NCBI RefSeq assembly: GCF_037975245.1
Contig: NC_092573.1
Coordinates: forward strand, 20,994,265-21,058,264
Length of the DNA: 64,000 bases
Origin: Apostichopus japonicus
Lineage: Eukaryota > Echinodermata > Holothuroidea > Aspidochirotida > Stichopodidae
Direction: 5' to 3'
The notes below the pieces were generated by a model that saw only the letters and a program-made list of their open reading frames with translations, ran no database searches and was not told where the DNA came from. Within the stretch, counting starts at the first letter, position 1. The number at the start of each line of letters is the position of its first letter. The translations under genes were made by a program, and so were the position numbers. Of this stretch, positions 42,471-53,348 are shown piece after piece.

Positions 42471-45400
42471 CTGCATTGAAGATAGATAGAACAATGATGT
42501 AACTTTATCATGATAATTGGCTGCTATCATTATAATTAAGTACTAATTAGACGGTAATTTATTCATCCATACTGTATAGATTCATTTCGTTCCTTCATTA
42601 CCATTAATTCACTGCCATTAATCAAAACCACTAATTCATCCGTTAACTCTTTCATTCATTCATTCATCATAAATACATGAATTCATTGACCAATATACTT
42701 TTGTTTAGGCAGTTATATGGATCATAGTAAACGCAATGATTTTTCGTGAGAGCTTTCAGTTTTGTTTTCGAGATATTCGCTTCTAAAACGTGTCCAAATG
42801 CATTGTATTCATTTCACAAGAAATACAACCAAGTCGAGCTGAATCGTGCCCTTACATGTTAATACTTGCACAACGAACACATTGTCCAAAATTAATTTTT
42901 AATAAGACTGACTTTTTATGGCTTATGTTTTTTCGAAAGCAAAACGAAGAAAGACAATAATATTATAACTGTGATTTGTACTTGAACTGTGTTTGCCACA
43001 TTTCTAAAATTGATATATATCATCCTTAAATATTTGTCTCCCTTTTACAAAATTATGTGAACAGAAATAAATGTCTTGGATAGGGAAAAAGTGGGATGAA
43101 AAACTGAACAACATTCCTAAAATTATTAGCAATTAAAGTTTCATAATCCGAGACTTTTTTTCAAACTAATGTTGAACTACAAACTCCAACTGCCATCTTG
43201 ATTAGATCAATAGCCTTGGTGAAGGATTTATGAAGTCCGAACGTAACGAATTGTCGTTTAAAAGTACTTGTATGACCTAAGACATGCGTTAATGATCTCT
43301 CTTTCAGGTCAATTTTGAAAGTGTACGCATGGAATGGCCAATGCTGACCTAGTCATTTACATAATAATCAGTCAAATAACTGTGGCTTCGTGCACTTGAA
43401 AATTAATTTTAATGATTCTTTTTTGTCTAGATAATAGTTTTTTTTAACTTACTAAATTCAACAAAAATCGCACCTACTTTTGAAGGTAATGGATGCCATC
43501 ACTATGGTTCTCTTTCAAAAATTTATAATTTTATACTGAGAACTACATTCATATCACGACGTAAGTGTCGGGATATATTCGGATGATGACGTCATAAAGG
43601 CGCTTCAAATGTTTGCACTTCAAGTAAAAAGTACAGTTTCTTGATTTGTTTTTTCCTTTCTGATTTCTGTCAGTTTTATTTCTTCATAGATTATTATTAG
43701 TTTTACGTGTTGGCGGGATGGATAGAAGTAGAAAATGCGGAATTTAAAAAATAATTCCATAAATAATACATAAAGTAATTTTATACTAGTTGGTCAGATG
43801 GCTACAAAATGACAAAGACAATGGCCTCCACCAAGTTTCAACATGGAATTTCATTCGCAGAGGTGGATGGATTTACGTACTCAATATGAAGTTTAATCAA
43901 GCTGCATTTTTTGGGGAGATATTTTGTTTTCAACTTTAGAAGGGGCATTACATACACTCATAGGCACATTACACACACCACATACCGTTTACGCATACTG
44001 TACAGTGTGCACACGGCATCATGATCGCAAAGTTTCCTTTTGCGTTCGGAATAACATACACAACCCCAGACTTCTCAAACAATGAATGAAAATCATCATA
44101 GCGAAGAACAGAAAAGTAGGCCCCTAAGTCATCTTTCTAGTGTAAAATAGAGGGCGCAGTCTGTTTTAAACTTATACATACCTCAGATAATCTCTCTTAC
44201 AAAGCTTACGCCCAAGTTTGGTATAAAGGTGGCAATCGACCTCTCCAAGCCGACATTGACAAAGGTCACATGAAAGACAGTCCTCGTGCCAGTATTTCTC
44301 CATGGCTCTCAAGAAATAACGATCTCGAATCCACTGTTTACACCCCTGGCACTCCAACATGGACGGGTGGACATTGAGTACCTCGTTGACCGTCTCCCTG
44401 GGATAGAGAAGGAGTTATGACGTCATACATAAGATAAACGCCGAAGCCATTCTTACAATGTTGCATATTCTTCAAAGGGCACATTCGAAAAAAAGTGTGT
44501 TTATAAAGTAAAACTCGAGGGGCGTAACAAGGTCGGAAAAGACGGGTTGAGCTGGTGTATGTGAACGGCGGGTGGGGGGGGGGGGCGGAGCTGGAAGTTT
44601 GGGAACTCCCCGAACTGACTTACAATCGCATATGCAGGTGTATAGAGTAACATAGCTAAATTTGCCTGGTAGGGAAAAGTAAATCTGTGATAGATGTCTG
44701 TGATTTGAATAAAAGTTAATGCGCAAGGTTCAAATTTGTCATGTTAAAACGCACAATGTAGCTTCCGCAATTCCACCTCAGGTGACCAAGTGATGATGAA
44801 CAAGTGTCCCCGAAAATGTCCCCGATTCGTCAAAATGTTCAGGAATTTCGAAAATGTCCCACATTATTAGTAAAATAATTGTAAAAACAAAATTTAGTCA
44901 AGTGTGCAGTCGCAGAACGGAACTAACCAGTATTTCAGGTGGGCCAGTGTAAAGTGGAATATGCTAGATTGATCTAGCCTAGCACTCTTTCGTAAAGTAA
45001 GTAAATTTCATCTAAGAAAAGGCTACATTTTTTAAAATAATTTTGATTTAAAAAGTGCTTCTAAGTATCACCATTTTACATCTAAGCACCTTAGGCACTT
45101 GAAAATTTTCCAAAGGGGAGGGGGACCCCCCCTTAGACCCCTCCCCCATAACAGTCACGCAATAAATGTCCCTGATTCCAGTCAGGCAAATAAGTGAGAA
45201 TGACATAGGCTCGTCGAATGTGCAGCGATTCGCAAAGCTACCGCATAAACTCGAGTACTCGGTCTAGTTCGTTGTTCACTAGATGGAGTACGCAGTGAGG
45301 TAGTACTTATTACATGATTTCCTTCCAAATTGATTACGCGGGCTGCCACCATTCGGAGAGAATTATCGTCAGAAATGGGAGCCCTGTTGATGTTAAATTG

Positions 45401-47129
45401 CTAACCCCTGTCGTCAGTTTTTTTAATAATTAAAACGATCTAAGACCGCAATCATGGTCCTGAACTGAAGCGTGCAGGTGGAGCGGGAAGGGGGGGGGGG
45501 GACTACCACTCTGTACTCCAGCAATAGCTAACAGGAGTCACATGTTTCATCCAATTTAATGTGAAACTAGTTGTGACGAATACCCAGATTTTACTACTAC
45601 TGTGAACGACTCACTGTCTACCACTTTCCGTTCTTGAGACCAACATCCAGATTTTTCACTGACTTTCCCGAACCAATTAGAGGCAGTTTTAGTCGGTTGG
45701 GTAGATCAACCGTCATATATGAAACCACAACACATTTAGAGATATTTATGCCGGTATATAGCTAGGCTGCATGCACGTCGCTGTGCGTGGCTTATTGGCA
45801 CAGCGGGAAGGTGTTAAAACCTCCCTGTTTACAAGGTAGTTCGACTAAATTTAGATTCAACTGCTTAAAATGAGTTACTATACAGATTTTGACATGAAGC
45901 AAGAGAATTATTAAAGCACTTCTATGGTTCAAGGTTGCTGTTTTGATTTTCTCCACAATTTATGTCTTTTACCTTGGTATACATGTACGAACTAAACAGC
46001 TTTATTCTCGCGTTGATTTTTAGTATCATATTTATTTGATTTTAGTATTATGAAAGTATCATTCTGATAAAATAAATCCATAACAATGCATTTCATGAGT
46101 TTGACCAGCTGTTGACTAAACTATTTCAATTTGACAGAAAATTCGAAGTGCGACATAGGTGATCATTTATGTTTTTCATTAACACGATATGGAAAAGTTT
46201 ATAGAATCGAATACAAAAAACATTCACCAACGCTTGTTTAGTGAAAACTAAAGGAAGAGTCTTTTTTATGTTTGATCAATTGTTATCCTATATTTTGAAA
46301 TAATACACCGGCTATAGGTTTAGATAACTAGGCCTATATCGTATATAGGCTACTCTAGGCTATGTCAAACGCATCGTATCTCTGATGAGTTTATTGAGGT
46401 GAGAGGGAAATGAGTGATAACCCCGTCAAATAAATGAAGGGTGAGAATTAAGCAACGTTAGTATTAATCGCTTTTGTAAAGCTCAAACCATTATTTCCGT
46501 CTACTGCTAAAAATCAATACTTAGAAAAAGAGGGCCTTTCCCTACGTACCCCTCTCGGAAATCATGGAGGTGATATTATTGTGTATTATTCATCTTATAC
46601 ATCTTTTTTGTTGCCCGATTAAAACATTTATATAAGAAGGGGGTAACACACCCCCACCCCATTTTGTTTCCCCACCCCATATCTCGCTTCTCCCGCCACT
46701 GTCAGCTGGATAGTATATTTAGGCCTACGACACTCATGTTATCATAATATTCTCATGGAGGTTCCACTACTATATACACTCATAGTGTTATGGTCCTACG
46801 TACCAGGCTACGCAAATTTTCATGCCCGCCGGCTCATGTTTTATCAGTCCATTAGTATTTTTGCAGCTCAATTGTCGGCGACATACAGTGTCTTTGTGTC
46901 TACACATATAACGAATACAAATACCCTAATGGAACCGAGGCAGTACTACATGATTGACACGATATGAACCTTTATAATAGATTATTTTAAAAACAATTCC
47001 ACATTAAAAACACATACACTAACCCAATGCAGGGTTTTACACGATCCGTACTTCCATGTATACATGCTGATCATATAACATGACTTACCCACTCCTGTCA
47101 TCTTTGATAGTATCTGATGTACTTTTCAT
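42260..47129 (-). CDS. LMO2: LIM-only protein of LMO2 type, complete (155 aa)
   Basis: Exons 47129-47089, 44397-44182 and 42470-42260 join in phase to 155 residues; human LMO2 has 158. Two LIM domains fill the protein. LIM1 runs from Cys30: [22 protein letters not shown]2: [19 protein letters not shown], so all eight zinc ligands of each are present. The N-terminus up to the first Cys is 30 residues, the length I recall in human LMO2, and [14 protein letters not shown] parallels its [34 protein letters not shown] favours LMO2 over LMO1/3/4. LMO2 proteins bridge LDB1 and bHLH/GATA factors in the nucleus without binding DNA; in vertebrates this acts in blood and endothelium. The 3' flank carries decayed copies of the last coding segment. 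Confidence 0.95.
42471..44181 (-). other. LMO2 intron 2
   Basis: AT-rich, no supported coding or repeat feature noticed. Confidence 0.6.
44182..44397 (-). CDS. LMO2: LMO2 exon 2: LIM1
   Basis: Acceptor TTCTCTATCCCAG, donor GTATGT, 216 bp, phase 2 to 2. Encodes [19 protein letters not shown] to [11 protein letters not shown], a full LIM1. The coding sequence extends upstream of the ATG at 44360. Confidence 0.96.
44778..45200 (-). mobile_element. hAT-like MITE, copy B (diverged, inverted relative to 8853)
   Basis: Shares most of its length with the reverse complement of 8853-9319, including GATTCGTCAAAATGTTCAGG, GCTAGATTGATCTAGC and CCCTGATTCCAGTCA. The left terminus (TCAGGTGACCA) is nearly intact; the right one is decayed and no duplication is visible, so it is an older copy. 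It lies in LMO2 intron 1. Confidence 0.8.
45201..47088 (-). other. Rest of LMO2 intron 1
   Basis: AT-rich with a few G- or C-runs. No gene or clear repeat seen. Confidence 0.55.
47089..47129 (-). CDS. LMO2: LMO2 exon 1 (start codon exon)
   Basis: ATG at 47127-47129 and donor GTAAGT at 47088. Encodes [13 protein letters not shown] plus two bases, in phase with the LIM1 exon. The frame stays open upstream of the ATG, so the start is chosen by match to LMO2 length. Confidence 0.8.
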
Positions 47130-48279
47130 TTTGATTAAGACTTCCCCGCACAAGCCTGATATACCAGCAGATGTAGGCCGCCTCGCCAAAATGCCAGTAT
47201 ATATATGTATAACACCTGGACGTCCGAATGTTATATAGCACTTTATAGTTTATCCGTCGGCTACAACAAGCTGGACATTGCTCAATTTAGTTATCAAGCT
47301 CAATATCACAAAATAACGGAGGCTCTTTTTAGTTGTTAACTTGACCAGATCTTTACTACATGGTGTATGATAAAGTTGTTCAACACAACCGGACTTGTAA
47401 CTTAGAGTCTAAAACAATCACAGTCACAAAAACTAAATAACTTTCACATTTACTTGAAATTCATTGAAATCTGCCGATGAGTGAAAATCCACGTGTCGCT
47501 CTATGAACAGTAAACAAACCATTTCCTTGATGGCAAACAAGATAAACAACACGGCGAAAGTAATTACAAATTAAATGATCTAGTAATAACAGAAAAGATA
47601 TGGGCGAAAATACGGCGGTTTGTATTATGCTATAAATGATAATAAGAGCCTTCTTAGTCCAACTGAAATGCATGTATAAGCGAACTATATACAGATCAAC
47701 ACAGTAACTTCACACAAAACATGGGTCGTGGATTGCTAAATCTAGCCTTGTCATCTATCACTGTGTGTATGTAATGGTTTATTGTGATTTTCCTAGACTG
47801 TGGAGTGTGCGACCGTCAAACTAATAAGAACATCCTGTTAGTATTCCTAGAAGTTTACCGCATGTGCCTTTTTATAAACCGTTGGTTACTGAGTTCCAGT
47901 TGTCGGTTATTTATCTTCAAAACCAGCTGTGAGGTGCAGGATGTCACAGTCTGCCCCGGGGTTGATTTAGTGACAAAACATCTGCGACAGCTTATCAACG
48001 GACAGACAGTAATGAAATGATCGAGAAATCAAGTAACCAGGGGTAAAGAATATAAACTTGTGCCATGTAATTCCATGTAGTCTGGGTGATAAAAGATGAG
48101 TTCGGGGGAAAGAACTATTATGAATTTGGCAACGAGTGATCTGTTTCACTGATTGGCATTGGCTATTGCCAAAACAATGTGAATGTTATACCAATGCGTG
48201 GGAAGATGTCAAGGGGTTACGGTATATAAATGCTATAACCAGAAATATTATTCGACGTTAGCCTCGATATCGCCGGGGT

Positions 48280-48285
<6 letters not shown>

Positions 48286-48351
<66 letters not shown>
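48286..48351. repeat. (TA)n microsatellite left of the composite element
   Basis: About 66 bp of TA repeat ending directly at a transposon-like terminus at 48352. Confidence 0.95.
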
Positions 48352-48354
<3 letters not shown>

Positions 48355-50296
48355 GTGCGTATCCAGGGGGGGCGTTGGGGGCGCGCGCCCCCCGGGTAAG
48401 GAAAAGAGGAGAGAAAAAAAGAGAAGAAAAAAGGGAAAAGGAGGGGGAAAAAAAGAAAAGGAGGAGAGGAAGGAAGGGAAAAGAAAAAGAAAAAAAGAGG
48501 GGAAAAGGAGAAAGGAGGGAGTAGAAGATAGCCAAGACCTCGGGAAGAGAAAGAGGAACAGTCATAGTTAAAGCGCTGATCCCTATTATATACACAGGTA
48601 GCCAGTGACAGATCAAGGATTACGGAAGGGGTGTGCGCCTCACCCTACCCCTTACTTCGACAACTCCATTTTTGACGTTTCCATTTTCCCTCTCTCACTA
48701 ATGTATCTATATAAATACTAGCCTATATATGGTCTATCATAACGCGTGTGTGTGTATGGACGCCTTAAACAATTGTAGAATTGTGCTATATGGAACCAAC
48801 TGTGGCTGGTCTTGAACTCGACCGAGTCGTCGGGGAACATTTCGGGAAGGGGGCGACCGTCCCCCCCCCCCCGAGCAAATTTTCTTTATGACATCGCTAG
48901 TAATTTCAAAATAGACAATGCTTAGATGCAACTTACAAGGCCTGGGAAGTGTCATTTCCAGCGATCTGGGAGGCATTTTCGGCCAAAAATTTTTCTTGTA
49001 CGCTTCGCGCCAACTCATGGTGGCGCTTCGCTTAGATAGTTTGCCTACAGGCAATTACTCGCTACACGCCTGTTCGAATTTGTAAAGCAAAGAGCAGATA
49101 TAACATCATATCAGTGAGCATTGAAATGCATTTTCCACAATGAACAGCCTCAAAACCTGTCTATGTGTGTAAAACCTGTCAAAGCGTAGGAGCCCAATTG
49201 GATTTGGGGGCTGCAATGACTTGCCCGAAAAAAAAAGCCAAAATTTTTCGCGCAAGAAGCGCGCGTTCAACATATCGATGCCAATATCATATAAGCAGAC
49301 ATCGCTCATTATATTGCATGGCATCGTGTACCGCACGGTCCGTCAAAGTTGCACAGTATACCGCCAAATGCTAATGTAAACAACCAAATATCTTATGTAG
49401 ATGGAGAAAAGCATACAGATCCATTTATGTCAAAACTCTCTTTTACAAAGGTAATGTCGGCCAAGCTTACAACTTTATTTTAATTACCACGGAGATCATT
49501 TTTAAGCTATTCATTGCTATTTATTTTTCTTTCAGTAGGTCTCCGAAAAAAATTGGAAAAAATTTGGTTGCGGGGGGGGGGGGGGGGCTGCAGCCCCCGC
49601 CTCCTACGGGACCTACGCCTATGTGTGTAGTGTTCGGTTTCGATATACCTGATATCGGAAGTATCTCCTATTTTTCTGTTCCTTCAACGAAGTTTTACAA
49701 TAGCCATTATAAGAGGTTGCAATATTTCTACACCAATAAATTAACTGTGTCGGAATTTTCCAAAATTTCCTCACCAACATTATTCATCATACTTTCCTCT
49801 ACTCGTGCAATTTTGACCTGTCTGTTAGGGTTCAAGGAGGTTTTTCTATATTGGTTATCCATAGATTGAATTTTCTGCAACATTATGGGTATGTTTTCAA
49901 GTCATTTTATTCACGAGAAATGTGAATTTTCAAATTCTCAACAAATAATGGGCTTAAAACCTTCAAAAGTGGGGCTTTCGGATATTGTGGGCCGTGACGT
50001 AGAATCACCTACAAAAGCAATGATCCATAGGACATGCAATCAGGTCGAACATGATGTGTGACTGCTGACAATCTTCAAAAAGGTTATGGATGGAAAAAAA
50101 ACTTTTGGGAAATACTTGGTTCTCAGGCAAAAGTGTACATCTGGTCGGTCATTTTCAAGCCCGAGAAGTGCCATTTCCGGTGATCTGGGGGGTATCAAAA
50201 CCAAAAGTTTTCTTGTACGCTCCGCGCCAACCGATGGTGGCGCTCCGCTTAGATAGTAATTCGCGCCCCCCGGGTTAGAAAATCCTGGATACGCGC

Positions 50297-50299
<3 letters not shown>
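48352..50299. mobile_element. Composite non-autonomous transposon inserted in (TA)n
   Basis: Left end CAGGTGCGTATCCAGG at 48352 and right end CTGGATACGCGCCTG at 50285-50299 are inverted partners, each bordered by (TA)n. Inside lie a purine-rich tract (48395-48525), a repeat unit at 48840-49071 shared with 37004-37303, another terminus-like palindrome around 49572-49618, and a related unit at 50130-50299. No transposase ORF. Whether it is one nested element or a cluster cannot be settled here. Confidence 0.6.
48395..48525 (+). repeat. Purine-only (A/G) tract
   Basis: About 130 bp of almost pure GGA/AAAGAGA sequence. Its Lys/Glu/Arg open frame is a composition artefact. Confidence 0.85.

Positions 50300-50341
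<42 letters not shown>
50300..50341. repeat. (TA)n microsatellite right of the composite element
   Basis: 42 bp of TA repeat following the inverted terminus at 50299. Confidence 0.95.
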
Positions 50342-50344
<3 letters not shown>

Positions 50345-50472
50345 GCATAGAATGTTCCAAGTAGAACACGACAGAGTGAAAAAGTATGAAAAAGAGCGTA
50401 ATGTAAATTTTTATTTTTGCAACCAGGAGTACACCTCCTGACGATTTCTAGTAAGCATGAAACTCTGAGTAG

Positions 50473-50476
<4 letters not shown>

Positions 50477-50535
<59 letters not shown>
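50477..50535. repeat. (TA)n microsatellite
   Basis: About 59 bp of TA repeat. Confidence 0.95.
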
Positions 50536-50538
<3 letters not shown>

Positions 50539-50864
50539 TATGATAATTATAATCAGGGAATAGTGTAGGAGGGAGGGGGTTGGGGGGTTGCTTGATCTTG
50601 TTGCCAAAATTAGCCACGGACGTCGAGAGTCTGGTCGGAGACCCTTTTTGGCAGTCTTCAATTCCCCTTGAGTAGGCTATATTAGCTACACATTTAATGA
50701 GAAAAATTAGTTATTCTTCGTCTCATATTTCTCTGTAGCCTTGGCCCAAGCCCGCCCCCGCCCCCCCCCCCCCCTCCACTGCATATATAGAAAGGCAGAA
50801 CTTTGAAGTATGTTATTCGGCTTTAACATTCTTTTCTGTCAGCTTACAATACACTTGTAATTCA

Positions 50865-50919
50865 GCCTCTAAAGAAGATCCTGCTAGGATCGAAACGTCA
50901 GGCCAACTTACTTTTACAC
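50865..50919 (+). mobile_element. Retroelement-type hairpin segment, copy 1
   Basis: Contains the hairpin GATCC-TGCTA-GGATC followed by GAAACGTCAGGCC. A near-identical copy lies at 53820-53874, where a poly-A run follows. Confidence 0.65.
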
Positions 50920-51179
50920 ATCCACTTTACACAGCTAGCTCTCTAGTGGATAAGCAGTTTGCTAACAGTTTTATTTTATTTTTATTTTGAGCTTACAATA
51001 CAGCGAGAAGTTGCTGTTCAGTCGCAACGTCTTTATTTGCGCAGCCAAATAGGGAGCACGTGATATCCAGACTAACCTATTAATAAATTTCCTCAGCTTA
51101 CTTGTCTTGAAATGCTGAAGTAAATCATTCTGATGGATCATGAGAGAAGTATCTTCTTTCGGAGAAGATAGCGGTACCA

Positions 51180-51270
51180 TGCTTTTATACAGAGACTGAC
51201 TTCGGTCAGAGAAACTTTCTCTGACTTCGGTCAGAGAAACTTCGGACAAAGAGACTGACTTCGGTCAGCT
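51180..51270. repeat. Short repeats of CTGACTTCGGTCAG
   Basis: Three copies of GACTTCGGTCAG (two inside CTGACTTCGGTCAG, with TGAC/GTCA pairing around TTCG) and one partial, mixed with AGAGAAACTT units. Each can form a small TTCG-loop hairpin. Confidence 0.75.
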
Positions 51271-53225
51271 TGCGGCTTTGATAATCCAATGAGGCTTCTT
51301 TGTGAGTTCCTGGATCTAACATACATACATCGTTGCCCAGCAACAGTTGGCGAATGAAGAAACCCACCACATCAGGTCGAAAAGGGAACAAAAATATATA
51401 TAAAATAAACAACCTCCATGCACGGTCCCACCCCTGGTCCAACGGAAGGGGGGTTGGTGGGGTGGGGGGGGGGGGTAAATGCATGTATGACTTCCCTCGT
51501 GTGGCTTAATTCGTAACGGTAAGGTTTCCTGGCAGGCGATAAACTCCCTAGCACAGTGAACTGTTCGATGTTATAATCCATAATTAAAAAATAAATAGTT
51601 TACAAGTTACAACTAACAACTGGCACACACAGCGTTTGTACTTGTTTATTTTAGAATACACGTGCACGAAGCAAAAGAAAAGAAACAACAAGAAACTGTT
51701 GCTCATACGAATAAGTTAAAGAGTCTGCAATAAACGAATTGTTACCATTTATCAAACTAATTCATAAGTCAATACGTTTTCATACCTTCAGGACTATTAA
51801 AAACAAAGCAATAGTAATCATATAAAAAACTTTTTAATGGTTAGGAAGGTGATAGCTGGGTACTTATTTCTGATATGAAAATTCAGCAGAACAATTATGT
51901 ACAAGAGAGAGTTACGTACTCTAATAATATTTTATGAATTGTGTGACAAACAAATACAATATATGTTACTTTATTAATTAATATTAATTAAATATAATAG
52001 GCCAAAAATTTGTATTTGCTGGGAGAGTATATGAACTGTACTGTGCGAAACAATGAAATAGAGAGGAGAGGTGCATTTCTCCATCACCATGTCGGGGAAA
52101 TAAAAAAAATAAAAATATTGAAAACCATTTTGCATCATTATGTCTTGTATACAATACATTTAAGTTTTTGCAAATCATCAAAATAGTTGTAATGGGACAG
52201 GGACTTTGCCAGCTAAACTCCTCCTCTTCAAACTCACCATCCCTACCTCCCCCATCTCCCCCTCAACCTGCCCACGAAATGAGAATTTTTTTTGAGGCAA
52301 CAACTTTGAAAATTATTCTTACACCACGCAACCTTCCTGGGCCAAAACGTGACAGTTACACCTATTATCATAATATAGAAGACTTTTCACCTCACGCCAA
52401 CCCCATGATGAAACGTGAAAACTCGGCAACATGTTTGTTTTAAGCGGGTCTAATTGGAGAACTTTAATCAGTACATATTATTCATGACGGCATTGAACCA
52501 TTGAATTGTAATGATTTTGATATTTACATGCAATATATACACTGGTTTTCTTTAAACCCAACTGCAGGTTTGAATTATATTTGATTAAAATTAAAAATAT
52601 TTGTCCATACATCAGCTTAATAACCAATACACTGAACTCTTGACTGAATTTATTCTGTTCATCTTTCAATGACATCTTTTATTCCAAAAAGCATAAAAAT
52701 ATATGATTTAATTCATGGTATCACCCGGTTGACTAGTTTACAGTGGTAACATCATTCACAAAAGTCTGGTATTGGAGTGGGGGGGGGGTAGGGGTGGGAG
52801 TAAATGAAAGCATATTATTCACAATATGAAACAAATTGGGGTGAGGGAAACAGGGTAGGGTTATTCAAAGGGGGAACTTATATTGAATATTTTTCTTGGA
52901 AGAATTCTCTGCACACTGCTTCCATGTACTACGCCCAGTTGAGCATAGCTAAATGTACTATATACAATTAACATGAATTACTTGTTTGACAACCAACAAA
53001 CTTGGATAATTTTCTCAGTTTTAATGAAAAAACAAAATTCCACTTGAGTACTGTATTCATGCTCAGAAATTAATTGTTTGACTCAGAGAGACAAAAACGT
53101 GTTGTCAATGAATTGTTGTTCTGTTCGTCAAGGCGATAAATCGTTAGTACAAGTAATTGTCTTATCCATTATGCAAATAATAGGCACATTGTTTTCTTAA
53201 CGAATGTTTTTTTGAGGTAGCTCTG

Positions 53226-53348
53226 TCACATCCAGGGGTGCTGTTCTAGTTCATAGGGCTTTGGTTCATCCCATTGCTCTTCAATTGGTGTGCTGAATTT
53301 GGAACTCTTCTTGAAAGGATGATTGTATGTCTTCTGTTGAGTGACTCC
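53226..53348 (-). CDS. SPAG8: SPAG8 last exon
   Basis: Acceptor CCTTTCATAG, 123 bp, phase 0. Encodes GVTQQKTYNHPFKKSSKFST, then PIEEQWDEPKPYELEQHPWM and TGA at 53226-53228. Confidence 0.9.
   Translation of the reverse strand, partial: GVTQQKTYNHPFKKSSKFSTPIEEQWDEPKPYELEQHPWM

Larger units (their letters stand above)
47130..53225. other. Repeat-rich intergenic block between LMO2 5' and SPAG8 3' ends
   Basis: Upstream of LMO2 on the left and downstream of SPAG8 on the right. It contains (TA)n tracts, a composite transposon, purine-rich and G-run tracts, and a retroelement-type hairpin. No gene is supported. The LMO2 promoter should lie at the left edge. Confidence 0.6.
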
